From an uncultured Anaerolineales bacterium (GTDB lineage Bacteria > Chloroflexota > Anaerolineae > Aggregatilineales > Aggregatilineaceae): a DNA stretch of 64,000 bases. The notes under the pieces were generated by a model that was not told where the DNA came from, ran no database searches, and saw only the letters and a program-made list of their open reading frames with translations. The DNA lies in the NCBI GenBank assembly GCA_937135955.1, contig CAKZOB010000029.1, forward strand, positions 1 through 64,000. The letters are read 5' to 3'. Both the position numbers and the translations under genes were made by a program. Shown in pieces: positions 34,805 to 43,500 of the stretch (its first letter is position 1; the number at the start of each line of letters is the position of its first letter).

Positions 34805-36025
34805 TCACGAGGTAGGTCTGGTGATGGCGACGATCTGCCCCTGGTGCACGTGCCAGCGCACCGCTCGCCGCAGGAAGCTTTCGGTGAAGATGTCCGGCTC
34901 GGTAGTCGTCAGCAGCGCCTGAGAGACCTGCTCGATACGTGCCAGCAGATAGGCGCGCCGCGCGCTATCCAGTTCTGCCACCACTTCGTCGAGCAACAGA
35001 ATCGGCCATTCGCCCAGTGTGTCGCGCATCCATTGCAGTTCGGCCAGCTTGAGGGCCAGCACAGCCGTGCGCGCCTGCCCGCGCGAACCGTACAGCCCCA
35101 GGTCGCGCCCATTGACCAGCAAGCGCAATTCGTCGCGCTGCGGCCCGCTGAGCGTCATGCCGCGGGCGATCTCTTCCTGGCGCGTGCGCAGCAGTTGTTC
35201 AGCGTACTGGCGGGCGATCTCCTCCGCGCCGATCTCGCGGTTGAGATCAAGCCCTGGCACATCGAAGGAAAGCTGCCCGGAATTATTGGGCGTGGCCAGA
35301 AACCCCGGCTGATAGTGCAGTTCCAGGTCTTCGGCCCCGCCGGTCAGGTCAGCGTGAAGGCGCCGCGCCTTGTATTCCAGGTCACGCAGCAGGCGCTGCC
35401 GCCCAGCCACAATGATCCCCGCTGAGGTGGTAAGTTGTTCCGTCCAGAAATCGAGTTCGTCCGGGTTGGCTTCGCCCTCGGCAATACGCTTGAGTAAAGC
35501 ATTGCGCTGCCCCAGTACCTTCTCGAAGAGCGCCAGCGCCTGGCAATACTGATTGTCCGTCTGGCACAGGGTGGTGTTCAGGTAACGCCGCCGCTCGGCG
35601 GGCGCTCCTTCCACCAGCACCAGGTCTTGCGGCAGAAACATGACCACGTTGATCTGCCCGATCAGGTCCATGACTCGCCGCGCCACACCATTGACACGCA
35701 CGTCTTTTTGCAGGCGTGTCCCGTTCAGACTGTCCGGTATCTGTGTCAGCGTGATCTCGACCCGGTTGTACAGACCGCTGGCTAACATCACCTGGGCGCT
35801 GATGCGCGCATAGGGCAGGACATCGCGCTCGGCATCCCAGTTGATCAGTTGCCGGTCAGTGGTGGTATAGGGCGAATGCGCGGTTGCCAGATAGTAGATT
35901 GCTTCCAGCAGGCTGGTCTTGCCCTGGGCATTGGCCCCGTGAATCAGGATGGGCCCTTCCGGCAACGAGACTTCCAGCCGCGCGTAGTTGCGGAAGTTGT
36001 GCAGAGAGAGATGCTCGATACGCAT
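34805..36025 (-). CDS. recF: DNA replication and repair protein RecF
   Basis: RecF is an SMC-like ATPase that loads RecA at gaps. The 406-residue product has Walker A GANAQGKTSLLEA (about 30-42), ABC signature LSGPQRDELRLLV and Walker B PILLLDEVVAELD. The length is near that of other RecF proteins (about 360-400). It is separated from dnaA/dnaN/gyrB, which often accompany it; this is seen in several phyla. The preceding gene starts 86 bp away on the same strand. Confidence 0.95.
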   Translation of the reverse strand: MRIEHLSLHNFRNYARLEVSLPEGPILIHGANAQGKTSLLEAIYYLATAHSPYTTTDRQLINWDAERDVLPYARISAQVMLASGLYNRVEITLTQIPDSLNGTRLQKDVRVNGVARRVMDLIGQINVVMFLPQDLVLVEGAPAERRRYLNTTLCQTDNQYCQALALFEKVLGQRNALLKRIAEGEANPDELDFWTEQLTTSAGIIVAGRQRLLRDLEYKARRLHADLTGGAEDLELHYQPGFLATPNNSGQLSFDVPGLDLNREIGAEEIARQYAEQLLRTRQEEIARGMTLSGPQRDELRLLVNGRDLGLYGSRGQARTAVLALKLAELQWMRDTLGEWPILLLDEVVAELDSARRAYLLARIEQVSQALLTTTEPDIFTESFLRRAVRWHVHQGQIVAITRPTS

Positions 36026-36095
36026 GAATGGACAGTGGGCCTTCGTGCATCAGGTGCGCCGATTGTCCTTCAAGTATAGCGCTGCGCAGGTTCGA

Positions 36096-36899
36096 TCACA
36101 CATCCAGCAACAGCGGCACCCCCAACCGATAGGCCACATAGAGCGCGTAGAAGAAGCGTTTGAGCGTCCCAACGGTTGCGTCGTCGTCTGGATCAGGCGC
36201 GTGCAGGAAGGGGATGTGCTCGTCAATCCACGCCTGCGATGGTGGATGCGCCAGTTGCATCATCACGTCCGCGTCCAGGTCTGGCGAGACAGCGCCGAAG
36301 AATTGCAAGAGAATCGAACCATGCGCCGGGTAGATCGGCCCGGACAGGAACAGCATCTCGAAGACCTGATCGCCGGTGATAACTGTCGCTTCCAGGTCAC
36401 GCTGCTGCGCCCGCGGACTTTCCATGAAGACCCCTGGCTGTGCCCGCAGGGCTGCCGCTGTTTCTCCTGTGTAGCCCAGGTCGCGCACGGCCTGTTGCAG
36501 CAGCAGGAAGAGCAGGGGGTGTTGGTTATCGGGCAACTGATCCAGCAGCCAGCGCTCACCTGCGCTGGAGACGGGATAGTTGATCGCCCCTGTGCAGCCG
36601 AAAGGCTGACCCCACAGGTTCGCCGGGCACTGCGCGCAGACCGGTTCCCAGGGCAACAGTTCCTGAGCAGCATCCAGCAAGTCCTGCACGACGATCAACT
36701 CGGCCTCTTCGCTGCCGTCTGGCAGGCGGCGCACCATCTCGAAGGCCATCTCCGAAGGCGGACGATAGTCACCGTGATCGCGGTAAAGCTGAATGATCCG
36801 CGCCGCCCGCTCGCGGCCCTTCAGTCGCCCCATCAACCCTTCGACCGTCAGGGCGCGCTTCGGCTCGCAGTCGAAAGCTACCAGGTAGTCAATGCCCAT
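36096..36899 (-). CDS. Protein of unknown function with a Cys cluster
   Basis: A 267-residue protein that I do not recognise. The N-terminal half is helical and charged. A cluster CAQCPANLWGQPFGC at about residue 90 could hold a metal or Fe-S centre. The C-terminal half is helical, with no signal peptide or clear membrane segment. I chose ATG 36899, just downstream of a terminator of the preceding gene; the open frame extends to 37019 but through that hairpin. It stands between the PA14/SH3b and recF genes on the same strand. Confidence 0.7.
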   Translation of the reverse strand: MGIDYLVAFDCEPKRALTVEGLMGRLKGRERAARIIQLYRDHGDYRPPSEMAFEMVRRLPDGSEEAELIVVQDLLDAAQELLPWEPVCAQCPANLWGQPFGCTGAINYPVSSAGERWLLDQLPDNQHPLLFLLLQQAVRDLGYTGETAAALRAQPGVFMESPRAQQRDLEATVITGDQVFEMLFLSGPIYPAHGSILLQFFGAVSPDLDADVMMQLAHPPSQAWIDEHIPFLHAPDPDDDATVGTLKRFFYALYVAYRLGVPLLLDV

Positions 36900-36916
36900 A
36901 CTCCACAACCCTGCAC

Positions 36917-36955
36917 AAAAACAGCCGCCCCACAGCCTGGCAGGTGCAGGGCGGC
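36917..36955 (-). terminator. Terminator of the PA14/SH3b gene
   Basis: On the minus strand GCCGCCC (36955-36949) pairs with GGGCGGC (36930-36924), then TG and TTTTT follow (36921-36917). It lies between the PA14/SH3b gene and the unknown gene. Confidence 0.75.
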
Positions 36956-36984
36956 AACACATCACATTTGGGCGCGCACACCCT

Positions 36985-38790
36985 CTAGCGGATGGGCAGA
37001 TCGGGCACGCGACCCTCAATCAGCGTCACCAGCGGCGAGTACACCCAGCCCTGTAAGCCATTGTAGGTGATGAGATACCAGGCTCCGGTTGTATTACGTC
37101 CCAGCACTACAAACTCAGCCCCCGACGGCACTTCGCCGATCTCAGCGCCGCGCACGCTGGCCGCGTCACGCACTTTGAGGTTGGCCGTCGCCTGTCCGCG
37201 CACAGTGACCGCCTGCTCCGTCTGCGGAACGAACACCGATCCCGCTGGCGGCGTTGGCACCACCTCGGTGCTGACCACCAGATCGCTAACCTTGCCATCG
37301 AGCAGGGTCACGTAGAGCGCCGAGACCCAGCCGCGGATGCCCTGGTAGCTCACCAGGTACCACGACCCATTGCGATTGCGCGCCTCCACCGTAAGTGTCG
37401 CACCTTGCGGCACCGAACCGATGATCTGCGAGGCATAGAGCGATGCCCCATCGCGCATCCGCACTGTGTCGGTCGTTTGCCCCTGCAAGGTGCGGCGCGG
37501 CGTGCCTGCGGGCGGCTGTGCGGGCGGCGCAACGGGCAGATCAATGCGCGGAATGTCATCTACGAAGTCCGGTTGCCCGCCGCCGGTGGTGTCTTTGTTG
37601 CGCCCCGGATTGGTCGAGTACAGGTAGACCCAGGCATTGCTCACCCATCCCTGTTGCCCATCGCCCAGGTCAATGAGCAGCCACGACAGGTCGGGCACAC
37701 CACCCAATACCTGATAATTGGCCGGGTAGGAAATCTGCGTAATGACCGGATTGCCCAGCCCTGGGCCAGTGCGCACATTGACTTTGTTGGCAATGGGGGC
37801 AGCCAGCACCCGACCTGCTGGCGGGGCTGGCGGGGCCGTTGTGCCGCCAGTGCCTCCGCCCCCGACCCCTTCGACCAGGAACCAACGCACCTGCACGCGG
37901 GCATTGCCTGTTGCTTCGTAATATTCGACCTTCAGATCGTGGTTGCCAGCGGTGAGCGCGTAGACATCGGCGTCATAGGTGCGGTAGCCTTCAGGGTTGC
38001 CGTGCCACTCGTTGAGAATCTGCGTCACGTCAATCCACATGCGCACGCCGTCATCTGCGCCCACCTGGAAACGCCAGCGACCGGTAGTGGGGATGTTGAC
38101 CGTCGTCGTCCAGCGCACGCTGAAGTTATCGGCGTTGACCTGCGAGGCAGGCGATCCCGCCCCCCAGTCGAAGTTGATGTCGCCGTCCACGCGGGTCAGC
38201 GAGGGCGCGCCCGACAGATCGATGTTGTTGTAGTACGAAGCGTTCCAGCTCGCCGGGCCGTACACGGTGCCCGCCGCTGGAGCGCCGCCCCCGCCGCCGC
38301 TGAAGTACCACTCGACCTTCACGCCTGCGTTGCCGCCAGCTTCGTAGTACTCCACTTTCAGATCGTGGTTGCCCGCGGTGAGTTGATCGATGCTCACTTC
38401 GTAGGTGCGGTAACCCTCGGGGTTGCCGTGCCACTCGTTCACGATGGGCGTCACGTCAATCCACATGCGCACACCGTCATCCGCTCCGACGCGGAATGTC
38501 CACTTGCCCGCCGTGGGGAAGTTGACCGTCTTCGTCCAGCGCGCGCTGAAATTGTCGGCGGGGACTGCCGGGTCTGGCGAGCCGCCCGCCCAGTTGAAAT
38601 CAATCCGGTCGTCAATGCGGGTCACCACCGGGTTGCCCGACAGGGTGGCATTATTGAAATAGGCCGCGTTCCACTGGGTGCCGGGGTTGGCCTCGGCCAC
38701 GCCTACCTGGCCAGACCCCAGTGGCCCAGGCCCCAGGATCGCCGCGAGACAGAGCGTCGCGATCAGACTGCCAATGATCAGGTTACGCAT
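36985..38790 (-). CDS. Secreted protein with two PA14 and three SH3b domains
   Basis: A 601-residue exported protein. The signal peptide (about 1-34) contains LIIGSLIATLCLAAILG. Two PA14-like domains follow (about 36-175 and 180-305), with near-identical segments such as VGADDGVRMWIDVT and NEWHGNPEGYRTY in both. Three SH3b domains end it (about 325-395, 435-500 and 525-590; KVNVRTGPGLGNP, TVRMRDGASLY, NLKVRDAASVR). PA14 domains often bind sugars and SH3b domains cell-wall peptides, so a surface binding role is likely. ATG 38790 lies 8 nt after AGGA. No catalytic domain is seen. Confidence 0.88.
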   Translation of the reverse strand: MRNLIIGSLIATLCLAAILGPGPLGSGQVGVAEANPGTQWNAAYFNNATLSGNPVVTRIDDRIDFNWAGGSPDPAVPADNFSARWTKTVNFPTAGKWTFRVGADDGVRMWIDVTPIVNEWHGNPEGYRTYEVSIDQLTAGNHDLKVEYYEAGGNAGVKVEWYFSGGGGGAPAAGTVYGPASWNASYYNNIDLSGAPSLTRVDGDINFDWGAGSPASQVNADNFSVRWTTTVNIPTTGRWRFQVGADDGVRMWIDVTQILNEWHGNPEGYRTYDADVYALTAGNHDLKVEYYEATGNARVQVRWFLVEGVGGGGTGGTTAPPAPPAGRVLAAPIANKVNVRTGPGLGNPVITQISYPANYQVLGGVPDLSWLLIDLGDGQQGWVSNAWVYLYSTNPGRNKDTTGGGQPDFVDDIPRIDLPVAPPAQPPAGTPRRTLQGQTTDTVRMRDGASLYASQIIGSVPQGATLTVEARNRNGSWYLVSYQGIRGWVSALYVTLLDGKVSDLVVSTEVVPTPPAGSVFVPQTEQAVTVRGQATANLKVRDAASVRGAEIGEVPSGAEFVVLGRNTTGAWYLITYNGLQGWVYSPLVTLIEGRVPDLPIR

Positions 38791-38834
38791 GGTCATCTTC
38801 CTGTTACCACTCGCCAGCCGGATATAACGCGGGG

Positions 38835-38864
38835 ATTATAAAGTGAGCGCCGTTGATCTGGCAA
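38835..38864 (-). promoter_or_regulatory. Promoter of the PA14/SH3b gene
   Basis: On the minus strand TTGCCA (38864-38859) and a perfect TATAAT (38840-38835) are spaced by 18 bp. They end 45 bp before the start codon. Confidence 0.65.
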
Positions 38865-38876
38865 ACTACGCCTGAC

Positions 38877-39992
38877 CTACGCCCCGACGCCAGCCGCCCG
38901 CTCCAGCACGCGCAGCGTTTGCTGTGCTGCGCGTTCCCAGGTAAACGTTGCTGCCTGCTGAAAACCACGCTCGACCAGGCTGGTTCGCAACGCTTCATCG
39001 CTCACCACCCGGTCAATAGCAGCCGCGATCGCCTGCACATCGCGCGGATCAACCAGCAACGCCGCGTCGCCCGCCACTTCTGGCAGGGACGACGTATTGC
39101 TGGTGATCACGGGCGTACCGCAGCGCATCGCCTCCAGCACCGGAAAGCCGAAGCCCTCGTGCAACGACGGGAAGACCAGCGCCAGCGCCCCGCTGTATAG
39201 CGCGGGCACATCGGCGTCGGCCACATAACCGGTCTGCACCACATCCGGTGCGCCCGCTGTCCACACCGGGTCGTAAAGCCAGCCCCGCGGGCCAGCCAGC
39301 ACCAACCCCACATCGCGCACGCCGCTCTGCTGTCGCCACTGCGCATACGCGCGCACGATGCGGGCGATGTTCTTGCGCGGCTGCAGCGTGCCCACGAAGA
39401 GCAGATAGCGCTCCGGCAGACCGTAGCGCTGGCGCACCGCCGCCAACCGCGCCGGATCGCGCACCGGAGCTAGAGTCGGGTCTACCCCAGGATAGACCAG
39501 CGAAATGCGATGCTGCGGCACGTGATAGTGCGCGGCGATATCGCGCGCTGTCGCCAGCGAATCGGCGATGATGCGCGTGGCCCGGCGGACGCTGTGCTTC
39601 GTAGACCAGTCCAGGTAGCGGCGGCTCAGCGGGGGATGCGCTTCCGGAAAGTAGACATAGCCCAGGTCGTGCACCGTGACCACTGCCGAACCGGGGAACC
39701 ACAAGGGCAGGGTGTGCGCAGGCACAAAGGTCACAGCGGGGCGGGTACGCCACAGCGCCGCCGCAAAACGCAGGTGTGTCCAGGCTCTGGGCCAGGGGAT
39801 GGCGCGCTGCTCCACATGCGAACAAGCCGGGAACAGACCTGGCGGGGGCACATCGCGGAAATAGAGCACGAAGCGATGCGAAGTCTCCTGCGCGATCAGA
39901 GCGCGGATCAACTGAAGCGCGTAGTTCTCTGTGCCCGTGCGCCGTGCCGCCGTCGTCCGGCTGGCGTCAATGGCAATGGTCAGCGCCACCAT
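38877..39992 (-). CDS. GT4 family glycosyltransferase
   Basis: A 371-residue GT-B glycosyltransferase. The N-terminal domain starts VALTIAIDASRTTAARRTGTENYA, and the C-terminal domain has LFVGTLQPRKNIARIVRAY and FPSLHEGFGFPVLEAMRCGTPVI, the GT4 signature with the EX7E pair. Such enzymes build cell-surface polysaccharides from nucleotide sugars. It lies 6 bp after the membrane protein gene on the same strand. The donor sugar is unknown. It shares its overall form with 41867-42988. Confidence 0.92.
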   Translation of the reverse strand: MVALTIAIDASRTTAARRTGTENYALQLIRALIAQETSHRFVLYFRDVPPPGLFPACSHVEQRAIPWPRAWTHLRFAAALWRTRPAVTFVPAHTLPLWFPGSAVVTVHDLGYVYFPEAHPPLSRRYLDWSTKHSVRRATRIIADSLATARDIAAHYHVPQHRISLVYPGVDPTLAPVRDPARLAAVRQRYGLPERYLLFVGTLQPRKNIARIVRAYAQWRQQSGVRDVGLVLAGPRGWLYDPVWTAGAPDVVQTGYVADADVPALYSGALALVFPSLHEGFGFPVLEAMRCGTPVITSNTSSLPEVAGDAALLVDPRDVQAIAAAIDRVVSDEALRTSLVERGFQQAATFTWERAAQQTLRVLERAAGVGA

Positions 39993-39998
39993 ACCAAT

Positions 39999-40910
39999 TC
40001 ACCTCGACTGGCGGCGGAACGCTGCCGGTAGCAGCCCTACTCCCAGCACAGCCAGCACCAGCGGCCAGTAATCGGCCAGTTGATCCAGCAGCGCCTGATC
40101 TGCTGCCCCGCTCGTCACCCAGTAGGCAGCGCCACCGGCCACCGCCGCCAGCACCGCCAGCCATACCAGGCGGATGTCGTGCATCCGCTCGATCAGATAG
40201 GTGATGAACAGCGCAATCGCCAGCGCCCATAGCAGCGATGGCCACCACTCGCGAGCATCGGGGTGCTCCTCAAAGCCATAGATGATGGCGGCGAACACCC
40301 CTGCCGTCGCCCACAGATACAGGCCCACAAACAACAGCCCTCGCTCGCGCCGCCCGAAAACCAGGGAGTGAAAGACCAGCGTAAAGGCCACGCCGAGCAC
40401 TACCATGGTCAGCAGTTCCGGTGTGGAAAAATCGGGCACCCTGGCCAGATCGTGCTCGCGGATGAGCAGGTAAGCGCCCAGTGCTATCAGTCCCACCCCC
40501 AGCGGCAACACCCCTATCTGATGGCGCAGGCGACGCCGAAAACTCACCGCGCGGGGCTGACGCAGGCGCTCTTCACGCTCGGCGACATCCTGGGCAGCGT
40601 CGCGCTCCTGCACCGCCGGCTCGGCCACTACCGGCATCACCGGGAAATCTTCAAGCGGCTCGGTCGGCAAGACCGGCTCATCGGGCAAGGCGGCCATTGC
40701 CTCGCTCAGCGCCTCTATGTCGCCTTCCGCCTCATCCTGTGGTGGCCCGGCATATGCTTCCAGCACTTGCAGTTCGCGCTCGAAGTCCTCTGCTGTGCGC
40801 AGAGGCACTTCTTCGTCGTCCAGGCCAGCGTCCACCGATGCGACGTCAGGCGTCTCATCCGCCGCTATGCTCTGCTCTTCGTCGTCGTAGAATTCGCGTT
40901 CGTCCGCCAC
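39999..40910 (-). CDS. Membrane protein with acidic N-terminus
   Basis: A 303-residue protein of unknown function. The first 130 residues are very acidic and probably disordered. About seven membrane segments follow from about 143 (LPLGVGLIALGAYLLI, LLTMVVLGVAFTLVF, GLLFVGLYLWATAGVFAAI, and others). I chose the GTG at 40910 because GGGAGG lies 8 nt upstream; the longer frame to 41012 lacks such a site. It starts opposite the WecG-like gene and precedes a glycosyltransferase by 6 bp, which suggests a role in surface polysaccharide work; this is inference. Confidence 0.7.
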   Translation of the reverse strand: MADEREFYDDEEQSIAADETPDVASVDAGLDDEEVPLRTAEDFERELQVLEAYAGPPQDEAEGDIEALSEAMAALPDEPVLPTEPLEDFPVMPVVAEPAVQERDAAQDVAEREERLRQPRAVSFRRRLRHQIGVLPLGVGLIALGAYLLIREHDLARVPDFSTPELLTMVVLGVAFTLVFHSLVFGRRERGLLFVGLYLWATAGVFAAIIYGFEEHPDAREWWPSLLWALAIALFITYLIERMHDIRLVWLAVLAAVAGGAAYWVTSGAADQALLDQLADYWPLVLAVLGVGLLPAAFRRQSR

Positions 40911-40932
40911 GACCCGATACCTCCCGTCCGCT

Positions 40933-40960
40933 ATTGTAGCACCCGCCCCGCCGGAGGCAA
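40933..40960 (-). promoter_or_regulatory. Promoter of the acidic membrane protein gene
   Basis: On the minus strand TTGCCT (40960-40955) and TACAAT (40938-40933) are spaced by 16 bp, about 23 bp before the start codon. Confidence 0.5.
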
Positions 40961-41093
40961 CCTGACCGCGAGCGATATTCGCAAGAGCGCGTCGCGCTCG
41001 CCGTCCCTGCAATGTTACCCAGGAACCGCCCGCTGCGGTAAAATGCGCACAGGCTTGTTAGCGGCTCTGTCAATACAGGTGTACGGCGATCTC

Positions 41094-41870
41094 ATGATCA
41101 ACGCGGCGCAATCCCGGCTACAGGTAGTGGGTGTACCGGTTGATCCGGCCACATTCGAGAGTATGCTGGCGCAGATCGAAACATGGGTTGCGCGTCGCGA
41201 CCGCGTCTATCAAATCTGCACTGTCAGCCCGGAATTCGTCATGATTGCGCAGGACAACCCGGCCTTCATGCGCACTCTGCACGAAGCCGATCTGTGTGTG
41301 GCGGATGGAGTCGGGCTGCTGCTCGCAGCGCGCTTGCTGGGCCGTCGGCTGCCGGAGCGCGTCACCGGCTCGGACGGCGTGCCGCTGATCGCCCGCCGGG
41401 CCGCTGAGCGCGGCTGGCGACTGTTCTTGCTTGGCGCAGCGCCGGGTGTCGCCGAGCGCGCCGCCGCCCGTCTGATGGCCGACAACCCCGGCCTGCTCAT
41501 CGCCGGGACCTACGCCGGCAGCCCTGATCCCGCCGAAGAAGATGCCATCCTCGCCAGAGTTAACGGCAGTGGCGCAGATATTCTCTTTGTCGCCTATGGA
41601 GCGCCACAACAAGACCTGTGGATCGCCCGCAATCGCGAGCGGCTGACCGTCGCTGTGGCCATGGGCGTCGGCGGCACGTTCGATTTCATCGCTGGCGTCG
41701 TGCCACGCGCGCCCCGTTGGATGCAACGGCTGGGGCTGGAATGGCTCTACCGGCTCTATCGCCAACCCTGGCGCTGGCGGCGGATGCTGCGCCTGCCGCG
41801 TTTCGTCTGGGCTGTGCTCACCCGACGCGACCGCGCCCTGTCGCGCACTGAAAGGGGCAGCGCACCATGA
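41094..41870 (+). CDS. WecG/TagA/CpsF family glycosyltransferase
   Basis: A 258-residue GT26 enzyme. The family features are clear: TVSPEFVMIAQDNPAFM, LHEADLCVADGVGLLLAAR, RVTGSDGVPLIA, LFLLGAAPGVAERAA, VAYGAPQQDLWI and GVGGTFDFIAGVVPRAPRW. Members add N-acetylmannosaminuronic acid or a similar sugar to a lipid-linked acceptor on the cytoplasmic membrane face. The C-terminal arginine-rich segment (WLYRLYRQPWRWRRM) is probably membrane-associated. Start ATG 41094 is preceded by a plausible -10 TAAAAT at 41038-41043. The next GT gene overlaps its end by 4 bp. Confidence 0.93.
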   Translation: MINAAQSRLQVVGVPVDPATFESMLAQIETWVARRDRVYQICTVSPEFVMIAQDNPAFMRTLHEADLCVADGVGLLLAARLLGRRLPERVTGSDGVPLIARRAAERGWRLFLLGAAPGVAERAAARLMADNPGLLIAGTYAGSPDPAEEDAILARVNGSGADILFVAYGAPQQDLWIARNRERLTVAVAMGVGGTFDFIAGVVPRAPRWMQRLGLEWLYRLYRQPWRWRRMLRLPRFVWAVLTRRDRALSRTERGSAP

Positions 41871-42988
41871 CCATCTATCTGGATGTGTCCGCAGCGGTGA
41901 ACAGCCGGGCTGGGCTGGGGCGTTACGCGCACTCGCTGGCCAATGCCCTGATCGCCGAACTGGAAACGCCGCCCGCCCTGTTCTACAACCGCACTGCGCA
42001 GGCGCGCGCCTTCCCCGAATGGGCTACTGTGCCGCAGCGCTCGATCCGGCTGGGCTACAAACCCTGGCGCATGGCTGTCTGGTTGGGACAACTGGCCCGC
42101 CTGTCATTCGGGCGGCTGGTGCCGGGGGCCACCCTGTTCCACGCCACAGAGCACCTGCTGTTGCCGCTGCGCGGCGTGCCAACAGTGCTCACCGTGCACG
42201 ACCTGATCTTCAAGCTGTTTCCACAGCATCACAAGAAACTGAATTACTGGTATCTCAACCTGGCCATGCCGCTTTTTGTGCGCCGCGCCGATGCGATCAT
42301 CGCCATCTCTCAGGCTACCAAGAACGATCTGATGCGGCATTATCACACGCCGGATCACAAGATCACCGTCGTGCACGAAGCCGCTGCGCCGCATTTCCGC
42401 GTGGTGTCGGACGAGGAAGTGGCGCGGGTGCGCGCCAAATACAACCTGCCCAAACGCTTTCTGCTGGCCGTGGGCACGATCGAGCCGCGCAAAAACCTGA
42501 CCCGTCTGGCCGAGGCATTGGCTTTGCTCCGCCGCGACGACCGCTCGCTGGAACTGGTAGTCGTGGGTGCAAAAGGCTGGCTCTACGACGAGTTCTTCGC
42601 CCGCGTACAGGAACTGAGTTTGCAACAGGTGGTGCACCTGCCTGGCTATGTGCCCGACGACGACCTGCCCGCCGTCTTCCGGGCGGCGACAGTTTACGTG
42701 ATGGCTTCGGTCTACGAGGGAGCAGGTCTGCCTGTGCTGGAAGCGATGGCCTGCGGCGCGCCCGTGGTCAGCAGCCGCGAGTCGAGTATGCCAGAGCTGG
42801 GGGCGGATGTGGCCCGCTACTTCAACCCCTATGATGTGCAGCACATGGCCGATGTGATTGGCCATGTGCTCGCTGACGACAAACTCCGCGCCGATATGGC
42901 CGCCGCTGGCCCGGAACGCGCCGCCCGTTTTTCCTGGCAGCGCGCCGCTCGCCAGACCCTGGCCGTCTATCAGCTCCTGATGTCGTGA
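41867..42988 (+). CDS. GT4 family glycosyltransferase
   Basis: A 373-residue GT-B enzyme. The N-terminal domain has TIYLDVSAAVNSRAGLGRYA and TVLTVHDLIFKLFPQHH. The C-terminal domain has LAVGTIEPRKNLTRLAEAL and MASVYEGAGLPVLEAMACGAPVV. It overlaps the WecG-like gene by ATGA, so the two are co-translated and probably act in the same polymer pathway, adding one sugar after the other. Donor and acceptor are unknown. Confidence 0.93.
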   Translation: MTIYLDVSAAVNSRAGLGRYAHSLANALIAELETPPALFYNRTAQARAFPEWATVPQRSIRLGYKPWRMAVWLGQLARLSFGRLVPGATLFHATEHLLLPLRGVPTVLTVHDLIFKLFPQHHKKLNYWYLNLAMPLFVRRADAIIAISQATKNDLMRHYHTPDHKITVVHEAAAPHFRVVSDEEVARVRAKYNLPKRFLLAVGTIEPRKNLTRLAEALALLRRDDRSLELVVVGAKGWLYDEFFARVQELSLQQVVHLPGYVPDDDLPAVFRAATVYVMASVYEGAGLPVLEAMACGAPVVSSRESSMPELGADVARYFNPYDVQHMADVIGHVLADDKLRADMAAAGPERAARFSWQRAARQTLAVYQLLMS

Positions 42989-43003
42989 GAAAGGCTCCCT
43001 GCT

Positions 43004-43426
43004 ATGCTCGTCCGCGATGTCATGACCCCCAATCCGGTCACCGTCCGCCTTTCGGACTCGCTGCTCACCGCCAAAACGCGCATGGAAGAGACCCACTGCC
43101 GCCGCCTGCCTGTCGTGGATGAGCAGGGGCGGCTGTGCGGCATCATCACCGACCGCGACCTGCGCCTGGCGACTCATTCACCGCTGGTGTTGCGCGAACG
43201 CTGGGAGGACGAATTGCTGTTGACGCGCACCGAAGTAGACGGCTGCATGACTCCCGACCCGATCACCATCTCCGCCGACGCGCCGCTGGAACAGGCGATA
43301 GACCTGCTGCTGGCGCATACCATCAGCGGGCTGCCCGTGCTGGAAGGTGACCGGCTGGTAGGCATCCTGACGGTCACCGATCTGCTGCGCGCCCTGCGCG
43401 GTTTGTTGCAGGCCACTTCGGGCTAG
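43004..43426 (+). CDS. CBS-domain pair protein
   Basis: A 140-residue protein made of two CBS domains (about 1-60 and 77-135; VRDVMTPNPVTVRLSDSL and MTPDPITISADAPLEQAI). Such pairs bind adenine nucleotides or related ligands and act as energy sensors. No enzyme domain is attached. It follows the GT4 gene by 15 bp and may belong to the same transcript. Confidence 0.9.
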   Translation: MLVRDVMTPNPVTVRLSDSLLTAKTRMEETHCRRLPVVDEQGRLCGIITDRDLRLATHSPLVLRERWEDELLLTRTEVDGCMTPDPITISADAPLEQAIDLLLAHTISGLPVLEGDRLVGILTVTDLLRALRGLLQATSG

Positions 43427-43500
43427 TCCCCTTCGACACGGTACAATTAAAATCTGACTGGCGACTGCGAAATTCCTGAGCGTGCGTGAGGGATTATCCG

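Noticed and set aside
35988-37070. 360-residue plus-strand frame opposite recF and the unknown gene
   Set aside because: It overlaps recF and a terminator and shows no domain.
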